From: DATJCV01 sp963707665
GTDB lineage: Bacteria; Pseudomonadota; Gammaproteobacteria; Burkholderiales; Burkholderiaceae_D
NCBI GenBank assembly: GCA_963707665.1
Contig: CAVPQU010000018.1
Location: 372,001-436,000 of the forward strand
DNA length: 64,000 bases
Reading direction: 5' to 3'
Shown: one piece after another, positions 35,318 to 44,753 of the stretch
Layout of the letters: each line of letters begins with the position of its first letter
Position numbering within the stretch: position 1 is the stretch's first letter
Made by a program: the position numbers and the translations under genes
The notes under the pieces: model-generated
Seen by the model: the letters and a program-made list of their open reading frames with translations, nothing else
Told to the model about the DNA's origin: nothing
Databases searched by the model: none

Positions 35318-36799
35318 TTAAATGCTGGCGAACGCGTTGACAGTGGTGTTCGGCAACGGTGCGTCGGTTCGGGTTTCGAGCCAGAAGCGGCGCAACAGAT
35401 TTTGCGCCGCTTTCATACGATACGCGCTGGAAGCGCGCATGTCGGACAGGGGGGCATAGTCTTGCGCCAGCATCGCGACGGCCGCCTCCAGCGTGGCTTC
35501 ATTCCATGGCTGGCCATTCATCGCGGCCTCGGCCAGGGGAGCGCGTTTCGGTGTTGCCGCCATGCCGCCGAAGGCAATGCGCGCGTGGCGCACGATCTCA
35601 TTTTCACCCGCGCCATCGCGCACGAAGGAAAACGCCGCGCATACCGCCGAGATATCCTGGTCGAAGCGCTTGGCCAGCTTGTAGGTGCGGAACTGCAGCT
35701 GCGGCAGCGGCAGCGGAACCCGTAGTGCCGCAACCAGTTCGTCCGCTCGCAGATCCTTTTTCTGGTAGGCGAGATAGAAATTTTCCAGCGGCATGCTGCG
35801 CTGGCCGTCGCTGCCGTGCAGTACCACCTCGGCGCCCAGTGCGATCAGCCATGGCATCGAGTCGCCGATCGGCGAGCCGTTGGCGACATTGCCGCCCAGC
35901 GTGCCGGCATTGCGGATCGGCAGCGAGGCGAAGCGCTGCCACATTTCCGTTAACTGCTCCGGATAATGTCGGCACAGCGCGCGATAGGCGTCGTCCAGCG
36001 AGACGCCGGCGCCGATTTCCAGCATGCCGTCGTGTTCGCGCAGGGTTTTCAGCTCGGCCACCTGGCCCACGTAGATCAGCTCGCCCAATTCGCGCAGTTG
36101 CTTGGTGACCCACAGGCCGACATCGGTGGAGCCGGCCAGCAACACCGCATCGGGATGGGCGCGGCGCAATTCGAGCAGTTGCGCCAGCGTGCGCGGCGCA
36201 TGGAATGTCTGGCCATTGTGCGTGTAGAGAAAGGCCGCACTGCGCTGCAAGCTTCGCAGCGGCTGCATGAGCGCGCTGCGGTCGAAGGCCACCGGCGGCA
36301 GCTCACCCATGCGCGTGGCGGCATCGATGATCGGGCGGTAGCCGGTACAGCGGCACAGGTTGCCGGACAGCGCATCGTTAATTTCCTTGCGGGTCGGCGC
36401 GCCGTTCTTGCCTTCCTGTTGCAGGTACAGTCCCCACAGCGACATGACGAAACCGGGTGTGCAAAAGCCGCATTGCGAACCGTGGCAGTCGACCATAGCC
36501 TGCTGTACCGGGTGCAGCGCGCCGTCCGCCTGTTTCAGGTCTTCCACCGTGAACAGCGCCTTGCCGTCCAGCGTCGGCAGCAGCTGGATGCAGGAATTCA
36601 CCGTTTTCAGTTGCAGCTCGCCGTCGCGCAGTTCGCCCACCATCACGGTGCAGGCGCCGCAATCGCCCTCGGCGCAGCCTTCCTTGGTGCCGGTGCAGTG
36701 CAGGTCTTCGCGCAGATGCTGCAACACCGTGCGGGTAGGGGAAACGTTTTCCACCTGCTGGATGCGGCCGCGATAGTAGAAACGGATAGGATCGGACAT
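35318..36799 (-). CDS. xdhA: Xanthine dehydrogenase small subunit (2Fe-2S, FAD)
   Basis: 493 aa from ATG 36799 (GGAG ribosome site); the 22-codon upstream extension is not needed. Two [2Fe-2S] clusters: CTGTKEGCAEGDCGACTV near the N-terminus and CGFCTPG ... CRCTGYRPI. The FAD domain follows (VLLAGSTDVGLWVTKQLREL, then RNAGTLGGNVANGSPIGDS). It takes electrons from the Mo site to NAD+. First gene of xdhABC-guaD. Confidence 0.95.
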   Translation of the reverse strand: MSDPIRFYYRGRIQQVENVSPTRTVLQHLREDLHCTGTKEGCAEGDCGACTVMVGELRDGELQLKTVNSCIQLLPTLDGKALFTVEDLKQADGALHPVQQAMVDCHGSQCGFCTPGFVMSLWGLYLQQEGKNGAPTRKEINDALSGNLCRCTGYRPIIDAATRMGELPPVAFDRSALMQPLRSLQRSAAFLYTHNGQTFHAPRTLAQLLELRRAHPDAVLLAGSTDVGLWVTKQLRELGELIYVGQVAELKTLREHDGMLEIGAGVSLDDAYRALCRHYPEQLTEMWQRFASLPIRNAGTLGGNVANGSPIGDSMPWLIALGAEVVLHGSDGQRSMPLENFYLAYQKKDLRADELVAALRVPLPLPQLQFRTYKLAKRFDQDISAVCAAFSFVRDGAGENEIVRHARIAFGGMAATPKRAPLAEAAMNGQPWNEATLEAAVAMLAQDYAPLSDMRASSAYRMKAAQNLLRRFWLETRTDAPLPNTTVNAFASI

Positions 36800-36953
36800 G
36801 AGGTCTCCGTGTTGTTCTAGTTTACTGTCCAGATTAGCACTTGTGGCCTCGCACGCTATAAGCACGCGCCGATAGCAGGCATGCTTGATGACAATGTGGC
36901 GTTGCCGGCTTCGGGTGCAGCGGCCGCTACGGCGATCCGATGCGTAGGCCGCA

Positions 36954-36980
36954 TGAAAAACGGCGCCCGCAGGCGCCGTT
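36954..36980 (-). terminator. Rho-independent terminator after the porin gene
   Basis: Stem AACGGCGCC (36959-36967) with GGCGCCGTT (36972-36980), 4-nt loop, and five A on the plus strand (T on the minus) next to the stem. It separates the porin from xdhA. Confidence 0.8.
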
Positions 36981-36999
36981 GGGATGAAGTTGCCGCCGC

Positions 37000-38061
37000 T
37001 TAAAACTTGTGGCGAATGCCGACGCCGAAACTGTTGCCGCTCGACAGGCTGGTGACGCGATCGTTCATGTAGATCGCATACACGTCGGTGCGCTTGGATA
37101 GATTGTAGTCGTATCCGAGTGACGCGGTATTGCGGGTGGCACTCGTGCCTGGAACCACATTGTCCGCCTTGGTTTGGGCCCAGGCGGCCAGGACCTTGCC
37201 GGCGCCGACCGGTGCGCTGGCGCCGAGCGACCAGGTTTTGAAGTCCTGATTGACGGTATCGACCGAGGTTTTCTGGTAGGTGGCAAACAGCTTGGCAACG
37301 TTGAAGTCGTAGCCGCCGCCGACGAACCAGGTCTTCGAGCGGTTTTGCAGCGCCGGTTGCGGATTCGTGAGCTGCGCATTCTCGTAGAACGCGGTCAGCG
37401 ACAGCGGGCCGTTGAAATACAGCAGGTTGCCGCCGACGTTGTTCTTGCTGTTGTCGCCAGCCTGTTCGCCGAACTGGTAGTGCAGGTTGGCCGACAGGCC
37501 GCCGAAGTTCGGCGTCGTATAGATGATTTCATTGCTCCAGCCGGTGTCGGCCGCGATCGTGCTGGGCAAGCCGGAGGTATTGCCGGGGCGGAACATCAGC
37601 GGTACGTCCATGTGCAGGATCAGCGGCGCGAAGGTGAACGAATCGCCAAACGGGTTGAACAGGATCGACGGCAGGAAGTTCGGTGCCAGGCCGCGGCCCA
37701 GCGTGATCGTACCGAAATTGCCGGACAGGCCGATGTTGGCGTCGCGCGAGAACAGCGTGTCGCCAAAGAATCGCCCTTGGGTGCCGGTATCAGCCTGGAA
37801 AAAGCTGGTCAGCGCGAAGTTGGCTTTCAAGCCGTTGCCGAGGTCTTCCGACCCCTTGAAGCCGAACCAGGACGTCGTCATGCCACCGCTGCCGACCACC
37901 GCCGCGCTGCCCGGGTCGCCGGCCATCCGCATCGAGCCGGCGAAGGCATCGACTATGCCGCTAACGGTCACATTGGTTTGAGCCAGTGCCGGCGCGGCGA
38001 AAGCGCTCGCCAGCGCAGTGGCCAGCAGCAGTTTTTTGACTCGAGGGCGAGCGTGGTGCAT
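37000..38061 (-). CDS. Gram-negative trimeric porin (Porin_4/OmpC-like)
   Basis: 353 aa from ATG 38061 (GGAG upstream); signal peptide VKKLLLATALASAFAAPALAQ. The mature start NVTVSGIVDAFAGSMR, internal GFKGSEDLGNGLKANFALTS and the terminal GIRHKF ending in Phe are hallmarks of the 16-stranded Burkholderiales porins. General diffusion of small solutes; its place between xdhA and the PuuE/ABC block suggests purine entry, but specificity is not visible. Confidence 0.9.
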   Translation of the reverse strand: MHHARPRVKKLLLATALASAFAAPALAQTNVTVSGIVDAFAGSMRMAGDPGSAAVVGSGGMTTSWFGFKGSEDLGNGLKANFALTSFFQADTGTQGRFFGDTLFSRDANIGLSGNFGTITLGRGLAPNFLPSILFNPFGDSFTFAPLILHMDVPLMFRPGNTSGLPSTIAADTGWSNEIIYTTPNFGGLSANLHYQFGEQAGDNSKNNVGGNLLYFNGPLSLTAFYENAQLTNPQPALQNRSKTWFVGGGYDFNVAKLFATYQKTSVDTVNQDFKTWSLGASAPVGAGKVLAAWAQTKADNVVPGTSATRNTASLGYDYNLSKRTDVYAIYMNDRVTSLSSGNSFGVGIRHKF

Positions 38062-38313
38062 GAGATCTCCTCTGAAAGCGGGTTGTTGTAGGCCGGTGCC
38101 CCGGCATTGAAATTGTCGTTTGGAATATTTTTTCTGAATCATGCGGCAACATCCCACCGCCAACCATTCTCGTCACGCATACGATCTATATTGCCGTAGC
38201 TATAACATCGAGGTCGGTTTGTTTCAGTAAAGCATGATTGTGCAACGGGAAAAGCGCGCAGCAAAGCTCTTTTTGCGGTTCGGCGCTATGATCCGGATTT
38301 TTGGAGACACTGG

Positions 38314-38565
38314 ATGCGATCGACCCGAGCCAGCGCTGCGCTGGAACGCTTGAAGCGCCGCAGCGGCGACCAGCGCTATTCGATGGTGCGCAGCGCCGAT
38401 GGCCTGTTCCATCTGGTGCAAAAAGTCGAGGGAGTGACGACCCGTATCGGCGAGGCCTTGCCGCTGGATGAGTTCGTGCGCTTTGTCGATGCTTTCGGTC
38501 CGCAAACGCCGCGCCGTGCCACCAAGGCCGATCTGGCATTCGAAAAGCAGTTGATCAAGAAGTAA
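38314..38565 (+). CDS. Small conserved hypothetical protein
   Basis: 83 aa, ATG 38314, soluble, basic N-terminus (RSTRASAALERLKRRSGDQRYSMVRSADGLFHLV). No recognised domain. The regular codon use, own start and convergent position against puuE suggest a real gene. Function unknown. Confidence 0.6.
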   Translation: MRSTRASAALERLKRRSGDQRYSMVRSADGLFHLVQKVEGVTTRIGEALPLDEFVRFVDAFGPQTPRRATKADLAFEKQLIKK

Positions 38566-38576
38566 GGCGTGCCTGC

Positions 38577-39536
38577 TCAGGCAGCCGCAAACGGATGCGT
38601 CGCGCGCCAGTGGTTGGCGATATCGATGCGGCGCGTGATCCACACGTGATCGTGGCCTTGCACGTAGTCGAGGAAACGCGCCAGCGCCGCGGCTCGGGCC
38701 GGACGGCCGGCGATGCGGCAATGCAGCCCGATCGACAGCATTTTCGGCGCGTTCATGCCGGCCGGATCGCCTTCCTGGTACAGCAGGTCGAAGGCGTCCT
38801 TCAGGTAATCGAAGAACTGGGTGCCGGAATTGAAACCTTGCGGCGCCGCGAAGCGCATGTCGTTGGTGTCCAGCGTATAAGGCACCACCAGTTGCGGCTG
38901 CGTGGTTTTCTGGCCGTCGGCCGTGACGATCGCTACCTGTTCCCAGTACGGCAGGTCGTCCGCATACGAGTCGGCGTCATAGCTGAAGCCGCCATGCTCG
39001 ACCACCAGCCGCCGTGTATTGGGCGAATCGCGCCCGGTGTACCAGCCGAGCGGCGCGCTGCCGGTCAATTCGCGGATGATCTGCACCGCTTCGGCGATGT
39101 GCGCGCGTTCGGTCGCTTCATCGACTTGCTGGTAGCTGATCCAGCGCAGGCCGTGGCAGGCGATTTCATGGCCCAGCTCCAGAAAGGCGGCGACCGCTTC
39201 CGGGTTGCGTTTCAGCGCCATCGAAACGCCGAAGATGGTCAGCGGCAGGCGGCGCTGCTCGAACAGGCGCAGCAGCCGCCACAGGCCGGCGCGCGAGCCG
39301 TATTCATAGAGCGTCTCCATGCTCATGTGGCGCATGTTGAAGGCTTGCGCGCCGATGATCTCGGAGAGGAAGGTTTCCGATGCCGCATCGCCATGCAGCA
39401 CGCAGTTTTCGCTGCCTTCCTCGTAATTCAGCACGAACTGCAGCGCGACGCGGGCGCCGTTCGGCCAATGCGGATGGGGCGGCGTGCGGCCGTAGCCGAT
39501 CAGGTCGCGCGGGTAATTGTGGTAGCTGTGGTTCAT
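38577..39536 (-). CDS. puuE: Allantoinase PuuE, polysaccharide-deacetylase fold
   Basis: 319 aa. NodB-like fold with VLNYEEGSENCVLHGDAASE, the MSMETLYEYGSRAGLWR segment and GHEIACHGLRWISY; the ending RIDIANHW is also typical. PuuE hydrolyses S-allantoin to allantoate and is unrelated to AllB. It completes the step between the UraD and AllC domains encoded at 15870-17627. Diverges from the nucleoside-type ABC operon. Confidence 0.92.
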   Translation of the reverse strand: MNHSYHNYPRDLIGYGRTPPHPHWPNGARVALQFVLNYEEGSENCVLHGDAASETFLSEIIGAQAFNMRHMSMETLYEYGSRAGLWRLLRLFEQRRLPLTIFGVSMALKRNPEAVAAFLELGHEIACHGLRWISYQQVDEATERAHIAEAVQIIRELTGSAPLGWYTGRDSPNTRRLVVEHGGFSYDADSYADDLPYWEQVAIVTADGQKTTQPQLVVPYTLDTNDMRFAAPQGFNSGTQFFDYLKDAFDLLYQEGDPAGMNAPKMLSIGLHCRIAGRPARAAALARFLDYVQGHDHVWITRRIDIANHWRATHPFAAA

Positions 39537-39941
39537 CGGAGTTCCCTGCTAAAAATGGCAATCGGCATGACTTCAACGACATGCCAACGCTTGTGTTCTG
39601 AAACCCGCTGGTAACACGAAACTCCTGGCCACCAGCGCGGGAAAGAGAGGCGGCGCCGACCTGCAGCGCCGCGCCAGAGCGAATTTCGCAGCAGCTTTCG
39701 CGGCGAAATCATGGCACCATAGCGTGTTTCCCGCGATACCGGTTTGCCAGTGCATGGTACGCGCCGGCGGGCACACTGGCATATGATTTATTTGATAAAC
39801 ATGCTCATCACCGGGATATATGAGCAGTTTCTTTTTGCATATCTGCGGATTTATACTACGCATGTCGAATTGGATATATAGCGCGCTGCCGATTTACGGT
39901 AAGTTCGGTTCAAAAGCATTTCACTATAAATATAACGAGAC
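39537..39941. other. 405-bp divergent control region (puuE / BMP-type ABC operon)
   Basis: Rich in A+T, with repeated ATATGA/CATATG-like boxes (39780-39790, 39817-39825, 39837-39842) and an inverted-looking pair GCATATGATTTA ... TAAACATGC. ATATGATTT also occurs in the permease/uraH gap near 19249. A shared regulator site is possible. No coding frame recognised. Confidence 0.4.
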
Positions 39942-41477
39942 ATGACAATTCGTCTGGCGCTGCAAAAAATCACCAAGAAATATCCCGCAGTGGTCGCCAA
40001 CGATGGCGTCGACCTGGTTGTGCAGCCGGGAGAAATCCACGCGATCCTGGGCGAGAATGGTGCCGGCAAATCGACCCTGATGAAGATTATTTACGGCACC
40101 GTCAAGCCGGATGCCGGCCGCGTGCTGTGGAATGGTCAGGAAATCAGCGTCGCCAATCCGGCCGCCGCGCGCCAGCTCGGGATCGCGATGGTGTTCCAGC
40201 ATTTTTCGCTGTTCGATACGCTGACCGTGGCGGAAAACATCGCGCTTGGCCTGCCGTCCGACACCAAATTGAATGAATTGGAACGGCGCATTGCCGACAC
40301 TGCGCGCCAGTATGGGCTGGAACTGGAGCCGCAGCGCCACGTGCATACGCTATCGGTGGGCGAATGCCAGCGCGTCGAGATCGTGCGCGCGCTGCTGGCC
40401 AAGCCGCAATTGCTGATCCTCGACGAGCCGACTTCGGTGCTGACGCCGCAGGCGGTGGAAAAATTGTTCGAGACGCTGCGCCGCCTGGCGGCCGAGGGCT
40501 GCAGCATCCTGTATATCAGCCACAAGCTGGATGAAATTCGCGCGCTGTGCCATACCTGCACCGTGATGCGCGGCGGCCGCGTGACCGGCGTGTGCGATCC
40601 GCGCGCCGAGACCGAAGCCAGCCTGTCGCGCCTGATGATCGGTTCCGAGCCGCCGGCGATCCGGCACCAGTTGCGCCAGCCGGGGCAGACGATGCTGGCG
40701 GTGCGCAAGCTGGCGCTGTCCAAAAGCCACCCGTTCGCCACCGAATTGCGCGACATCGACTTCGATCTGCATGCCGGCGAAATCCTCGGCGTGGCCGGCG
40801 TTTCCGGCAATGGCCAGCAAGAGCTGCTGGCCGCATTGTCCGGCGAAGACCCGCGCGCCGCGGCAGACATGATCATGCTGGAAGGCGCTGCGGTCGGACG
40901 CCGCAATGCCGCTTGGCGGCGCGCGCGCGGCCTCGGCTTCGTGCCGGAAGAGCGGCTCGGGCGCGGCGCCGTGCCGGACCTCTCGCTGGCGCAAAACATC
41001 CTGCTGTCGCATCAGACCAGGCGCACCGTAGGCGGCGGCCTGGTCCGTTTCAAGGCGATCAGCGCCATCGCCGCCGCGATCCTTTCCCGTTTCAACGTCA
41101 AGGCCGGCGGCCCGCAGGCGCTGGCCGGCAGCCTATCGGGCGGCAATCTGCAGAAATACATCGTCGGCCGCGAAGTGATGCGCAATCCGAAAGTGCTGCT
41201 GGTGGCGCAGCCTACCTGGGGCGTGGATGTCGGCGCCGCGGCCCAGATTCGAGCCGAGCTGGTGGCGCTGCGCGATGCCGGTTGCGCGCTGCTGGTGATT
41301 TCCGAGGAGCTGGATGAATTGTTTGAAATCTCGGATCGGCTGGTGGTGATTGCCAAGGGGCGCATGTCACCCTCGATCAAGACTTCGGAGGCCAGCCTGG
41401 ACCAGATCGGGCAGTGGATGAGCGGCTTGTGGGAAGCAGGCAGCACGCAGCGGGTGCAGGGAGTGGCGCATGTTTAA
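39942..41477 (+). CDS. Nucleoside-type ABC importer ATPase (two fused ABC domains)
   Basis: 511 aa. First domain: Walker A GENGAGKST, signature LSVGECQRVEIVRAL, Walker B LLILDEPTSVLTP. Second domain has the degenerate P-loop GVSGNGQQELL and signature LSGGNLQKYIVGRE, as in RbsA/YufO ATPases. It powers the adjacent permeases and BMP-family binding protein, probably for purine nucleosides or bases given the neighbours. Last 8 nt overlap the next gene. Confidence 0.9.
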   Translation: MTIRLALQKITKKYPAVVANDGVDLVVQPGEIHAILGENGAGKSTLMKIIYGTVKPDAGRVLWNGQEISVANPAAARQLGIAMVFQHFSLFDTLTVAENIALGLPSDTKLNELERRIADTARQYGLELEPQRHVHTLSVGECQRVEIVRALLAKPQLLILDEPTSVLTPQAVEKLFETLRRLAAEGCSILYISHKLDEIRALCHTCTVMRGGRVTGVCDPRAETEASLSRLMIGSEPPAIRHQLRQPGQTMLAVRKLALSKSHPFATELRDIDFDLHAGEILGVAGVSGNGQQELLAALSGEDPRAAADMIMLEGAAVGRRNAAWRRARGLGFVPEERLGRGAVPDLSLAQNILLSHQTRRTVGGGLVRFKAISAIAAAILSRFNVKAGGPQALAGSLSGGNLQKYIVGREVMRNPKVLLVAQPTWGVDVGAAAQIRAELVALRDAGCALLVISEELDELFEISDRLVVIAKGRMSPSIKTSEASLDQIGQWMSGLWEAGSTQRVQGVAHV

Positions 41478-42531
41478 GCTGGAGCCGCGGGTCGCCCCTT
41501 CGGCCTGGATGTCGTGGCTGTCGCCGGTGTTTGCCGTGTTGCTGACCGCCGTATGCGGCGCCATTCTGTTTGCCGCGGTCGGCAAGGAGCCGCTGTCCAG
41601 CCTGGCGGTATTTTTCGTCGAGCCGATCAAGGATTTGCGCGGCTGGTCGGAAGTCGGCATCAAGGTCGCGCCGCTGCTGCTGATTTCGGTCGGCCTGGCG
41701 ATCTGCTTTCGCGCCAACATCTTCAATATCGGCGCCGAAGGGCAGTTCGTGATCGGCGCCATCTGTGCCGGCGCCACCGTGCTGTATTTCGACGACGGTG
41801 ACAACGGCGGATTTTTCCTGATCACGCTGGCGCTGCTGAGCGGCATGCTGGGCGGCATCCTGTGGGCGGCGATTGTCGCCTGGCTGCGCGACCGCTTCAA
41901 CGCCAATGAAATCCTGGTCTCGCTGATGCTGGTGTATGTGGCGGAGTTGCTGCTGAGTTACCTGGTGCATGGCGCGCTGATGGACCCGGAAGGCTTCAGC
42001 TTTCCGCAATCGAAATTGTTTTCGGACGGCTTCCTGTTGCCGATCGTGCTGGCCAATACCCGGCTGCACTTCGGCATCGTGCTGGCGCTGGCAGCGGCGC
42101 TGCTGGGCTGGCTGTACCTGTCGCGCAGCTTTTCCGGCTTCAGGCTGCAGGTTGGCGGCATGGCGCCGCGCGCTGCCTGTTACGCCGGTTTTTCGGCGCG
42201 CGGTTCGCTCTGGATTGCCCTATGCGTTTCGGGTGCGCTGGCCGGGCTGGCCGGCGCCTGTGAAGTCATGGGGCCGATCGGCCAGCTGACGCCGTCGGTG
42301 TCGCCAGGCTACGGCTTTGCCGCCATCATCGTCGCCTTCGTCGGCCGCCTGCATCCGATCGGCGTGGTGTTTTCCAGCTTCATCATGGCGCTGTTCTATA
42401 TCGGCGGCGAACTGTCGCAATCGCGGCTCGGGATGCCAAACGCCATCACCGGCGTGTTCCAGGGCATCCTGCTGTTTGCACTGCTGGCGTGCGACGTGCT
42501 GATCCACTACAAACTGAGCTGGAGAAAATAA
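41470..42531 (+). CDS. Nucleoside-type ABC importer permease 1
   Basis: 353 aa, about ten hydrophobic helices. Family pattern IKVAPLLLISVGLAICFRANIFNIGAEGQFVIGAI marks the BPD_transp_2 permeases of the BMP/YufP type. It pairs with the next permease; both genes are coupled by overlap (TAATG at 42529-42533). Confidence 0.88.
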   Translation: MFKLEPRVAPSAWMSWLSPVFAVLLTAVCGAILFAAVGKEPLSSLAVFFVEPIKDLRGWSEVGIKVAPLLLISVGLAICFRANIFNIGAEGQFVIGAICAGATVLYFDDGDNGGFFLITLALLSGMLGGILWAAIVAWLRDRFNANEILVSLMLVYVAELLLSYLVHGALMDPEGFSFPQSKLFSDGFLLPIVLANTRLHFGIVLALAAALLGWLYLSRSFSGFRLQVGGMAPRAACYAGFSARGSLWIALCVSGALAGLAGACEVMGPIGQLTPSVSPGYGFAAIIVAFVGRLHPIGVVFSSFIMALFYIGGELSQSRLGMPNAITGVFQGILLFALLACDVLIHYKLSWRK

Positions 42532-43448
42532 TGGATGCGCTGGCACCACTGATTGCGGCATCCATCAACGCCGGCACGCCGCTGATGCTGGCCGCGCTCG
42601 GTCTGCTGATCAACGAGAAATCCGGGGTTGTCAATCTCGGCTCGGAAGGGATGATGCTGATGGCGGCGGTGATCGGTTTCGCCATCACCATCCAAAGCGG
42701 CAGCGTGACGCTCGGCTTCATTGCCGGCGCGGCGGCCGGCATGCTGCTGGCCGGCTTTTTCGCCTGGATGACAGTCTGGCTCGGCACCAACCAGATCGCC
42801 ACCGGGCTTGCGCTGTCGCTGTTCGGTGGCGGCGCTTCCGCCTATATCGGCATCGACTATGTCGGCAACAGCCTGCACAACGGCCGCTTCGGGATTCCCT
42901 TCCTGGAAGACATACCGTTCTTCGGCACCATGCTGTTCCGCCAGCACCCGGTGGTCTACCTGTCGCTGCTGCTGTGTGTGGCGATGGCCTGGTTCCTGCG
43001 CAGTGCGCGCGCCGGCCTGATTCTGCGCGCGGTGGGCGAATCGCCTTCATCAGCCCATGCGCTGGGCTACAACGTGCGCCGTATTCGCCTGGCAGCGCTG
43101 CTGTTCGGCGGCGCCTGCTGCGGCCTGGCCGGCGCCTTCATGTCCCTGGTATATACGCCGATGTGGGTGGAGGGCATGGTGGCCGGCCGCGGCTGGATTG
43201 CGCTGGCCCTGACCACCTTTGCCACCTGGCGTCCGGCGCGGGTGCTGATCGGCGCCTACCTGTTTGGCGGCATCACGATTCTTACCTATCATATGCAGGC
43301 GCTGGGCGTGCCGATCGCCTCCCAGCTATTGTCGATGCTGCCCTACCTGGCAACGATCCTGGTACTGGTACTGATTTCGAGCAATGCCAACTGGATTCGG
43401 CTTAACATGCCGGCTTCCCTGGGCAGGCATTTCAATCCAAATACGTAG
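42531..43448 (+). CDS. Nucleoside-type ABC importer permease 2
   Basis: 305 aa from ATG 42531 (GGAG upstream). Pattern TPLMLAALGLLINEKSGVVNLGSEGMMLM is the YufQ-type permease hallmark, and the coupling region GLILRAVGESPSSAHALGYNVRRIRLAAL follows. Forms the heterodimeric channel with permease 1. Confidence 0.88.
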   Translation: MDALAPLIAASINAGTPLMLAALGLLINEKSGVVNLGSEGMMLMAAVIGFAITIQSGSVTLGFIAGAAAGMLLAGFFAWMTVWLGTNQIATGLALSLFGGGASAYIGIDYVGNSLHNGRFGIPFLEDIPFFGTMLFRQHPVVYLSLLLCVAMAWFLRSARAGLILRAVGESPSSAHALGYNVRRIRLAALLFGGACCGLAGAFMSLVYTPMWVEGMVAGRGWIALALTTFATWRPARVLIGAYLFGGITILTYHMQALGVPIASQLLSMLPYLATILVLVLISSNANWIRLNMPASLGRHFNPNT

Positions 43449-43607
43449 CTTCGGCATCGTGGCCGGCAACTGCTAATGGGTAATGGCAATACCGAATTGG
43501 ACTGCGGTACCGGCCTCGTGCCGATACCGGCAAGGCGCCGCTTTCCCCGCTCGGCGTATCTTGCGGTCCGTTTTTTAGTCAAGTGGGAGTTAAACAAAAG
43601 GAAAACC

Positions 43608-44699
43608 ATGTCTAGAAAATTCATGCGCGGTGCGCTGTACGCGATGGCGGTGCTGCCGGCTATCGCGCTTTCCCCGGGCGCGGTCGCAGCCGATCCAGCG
43701 CCGCTGAAGATCGGCTTCGTCTATGTCAGCCCGATCGGCGAAGCAGGCTGGACCTGGCAGCAGGACATCGGACGCAAGGAAATGGAGCAGGCGCTCGGCA
43801 ACAAGGTCAAATCGACCATCGTCGAAGACGTGCCGGAAGGCGCCGATGCCGAGCGCGTGATCCGCGACCTGGCGCAGCAGGGCAACAAGCTGATTTTCAC
43901 CACGTCGTTCGGCTACATGAATCCGACGCTGAAGGTGGCCAAGCAATTCCCGGACGTCAAATTCGTGCATTCGACCGGCTACAAGACCGCGCCCAACGTC
44001 GCCACCACCAACTCGCGTTTCTATGAAGCGCGCTATCTGGCCGGCGTGTTGGCGGGCAAGATGACGAAGTCGAATGTGGCCGGCTATGTCGGCGCCTTCC
44101 CGATCCCGGAAGTGGTGATGGGCATCAATGCCTTCACGCGCGGCATGCGCAGCGTCAATCCGAAAGCGGAAACCAAGGTCATCTGGGTCAACAGCTGGTT
44201 CGATCCGGGCAAGGAACGCGACGCCGCGCTGGCGCTGATCGGGCAGGGCGCCGACATCGTCACCCACCACACCGATTCGACCGCGATCGTGCAGGCCGCC
44301 GAAGAAAAGGGCAAGTACGCGGTTGCCTACCATTCCGACATGAAGAAATTCGGCCCGAAAGCGCAGCTGGCCGCCGTGACCCACCACTGGGGCAAGTACT
44401 TCACCAAGGAAGCGCAGGACGTGCTGAACGGAACATGGAAATCGGATAGCACCTGGGGTGGCATCAAGGACGGCATGGCGGCGCTGGAAGGCTATGGCCC
44501 CGCAGTACCGGCCGACGTCAAGCAATTGGTGCTGGCCAAGCAGGCCGACATCGTGGCTGGCAAGCTGCAACCGTTCGCGGCGCCGATCAAGGATAACGAA
44601 GGCAAGGTGCGTCTTGCCACTGGTGTCCTGAGCGATGAAGCCTTGAACAAGATGAATTACTACGTCGAAGGCGTGGCCGGCAAACTGCCGACCAAGTAA
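43608..44699 (+). CDS. BMP family ABC importer binding protein (nucleoside type)
   Basis: 363 aa from ATG 43608 (AAAAGGA upstream). Signal peptide to AVAA (residue about 27), then LKIGFVYVSPIGEAGWTWQQDIGR, the Med/PnrA-like signature; also TTSFGYMNPTLKVAKQFPDVKFVHSTG. Such proteins bind purine nucleosides or related bases. Fourth gene of the importer operon, 160 nt after the permease. Confidence 0.88.
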   Translation: MSRKFMRGALYAMAVLPAIALSPGAVAADPAPLKIGFVYVSPIGEAGWTWQQDIGRKEMEQALGNKVKSTIVEDVPEGADAERVIRDLAQQGNKLIFTTSFGYMNPTLKVAKQFPDVKFVHSTGYKTAPNVATTNSRFYEARYLAGVLAGKMTKSNVAGYVGAFPIPEVVMGINAFTRGMRSVNPKAETKVIWVNSWFDPGKERDAALALIGQGADIVTHHTDSTAIVQAAEEKGKYAVAYHSDMKKFGPKAQLAAVTHHWGKYFTKEAQDVLNGTWKSDSTWGGIKDGMAALEGYGPAVPADVKQLVLAKQADIVAGKLQPFAAPIKDNEGKVRLATGVLSDEALNKMNYYVEGVAGKLPTK

Positions 44700-44719
44700 G
44701 CGGAGCAGGCATGAATGCG

Positions 44720-44753
44720 GCGGCCACCCTGCGCAGTTCGGCAGGGTGGCCGC
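44720..44753 (+). terminator. Strong hairpin after the BMP importer operon
   Basis: Perfect 13-bp stem GCGGCCACCCTGC (44720-44732) with GCAGGGTGGCCGC (44741-44753), 8-nt loop. No T tract follows, so it may stabilise the mRNA end rather than terminate by itself. Confidence 0.6.

Noticed and set aside
33354..35321. 655-codon open frame on the plus strand
   Set aside because: Antisense shadow of xdhB, which has full family motifs.
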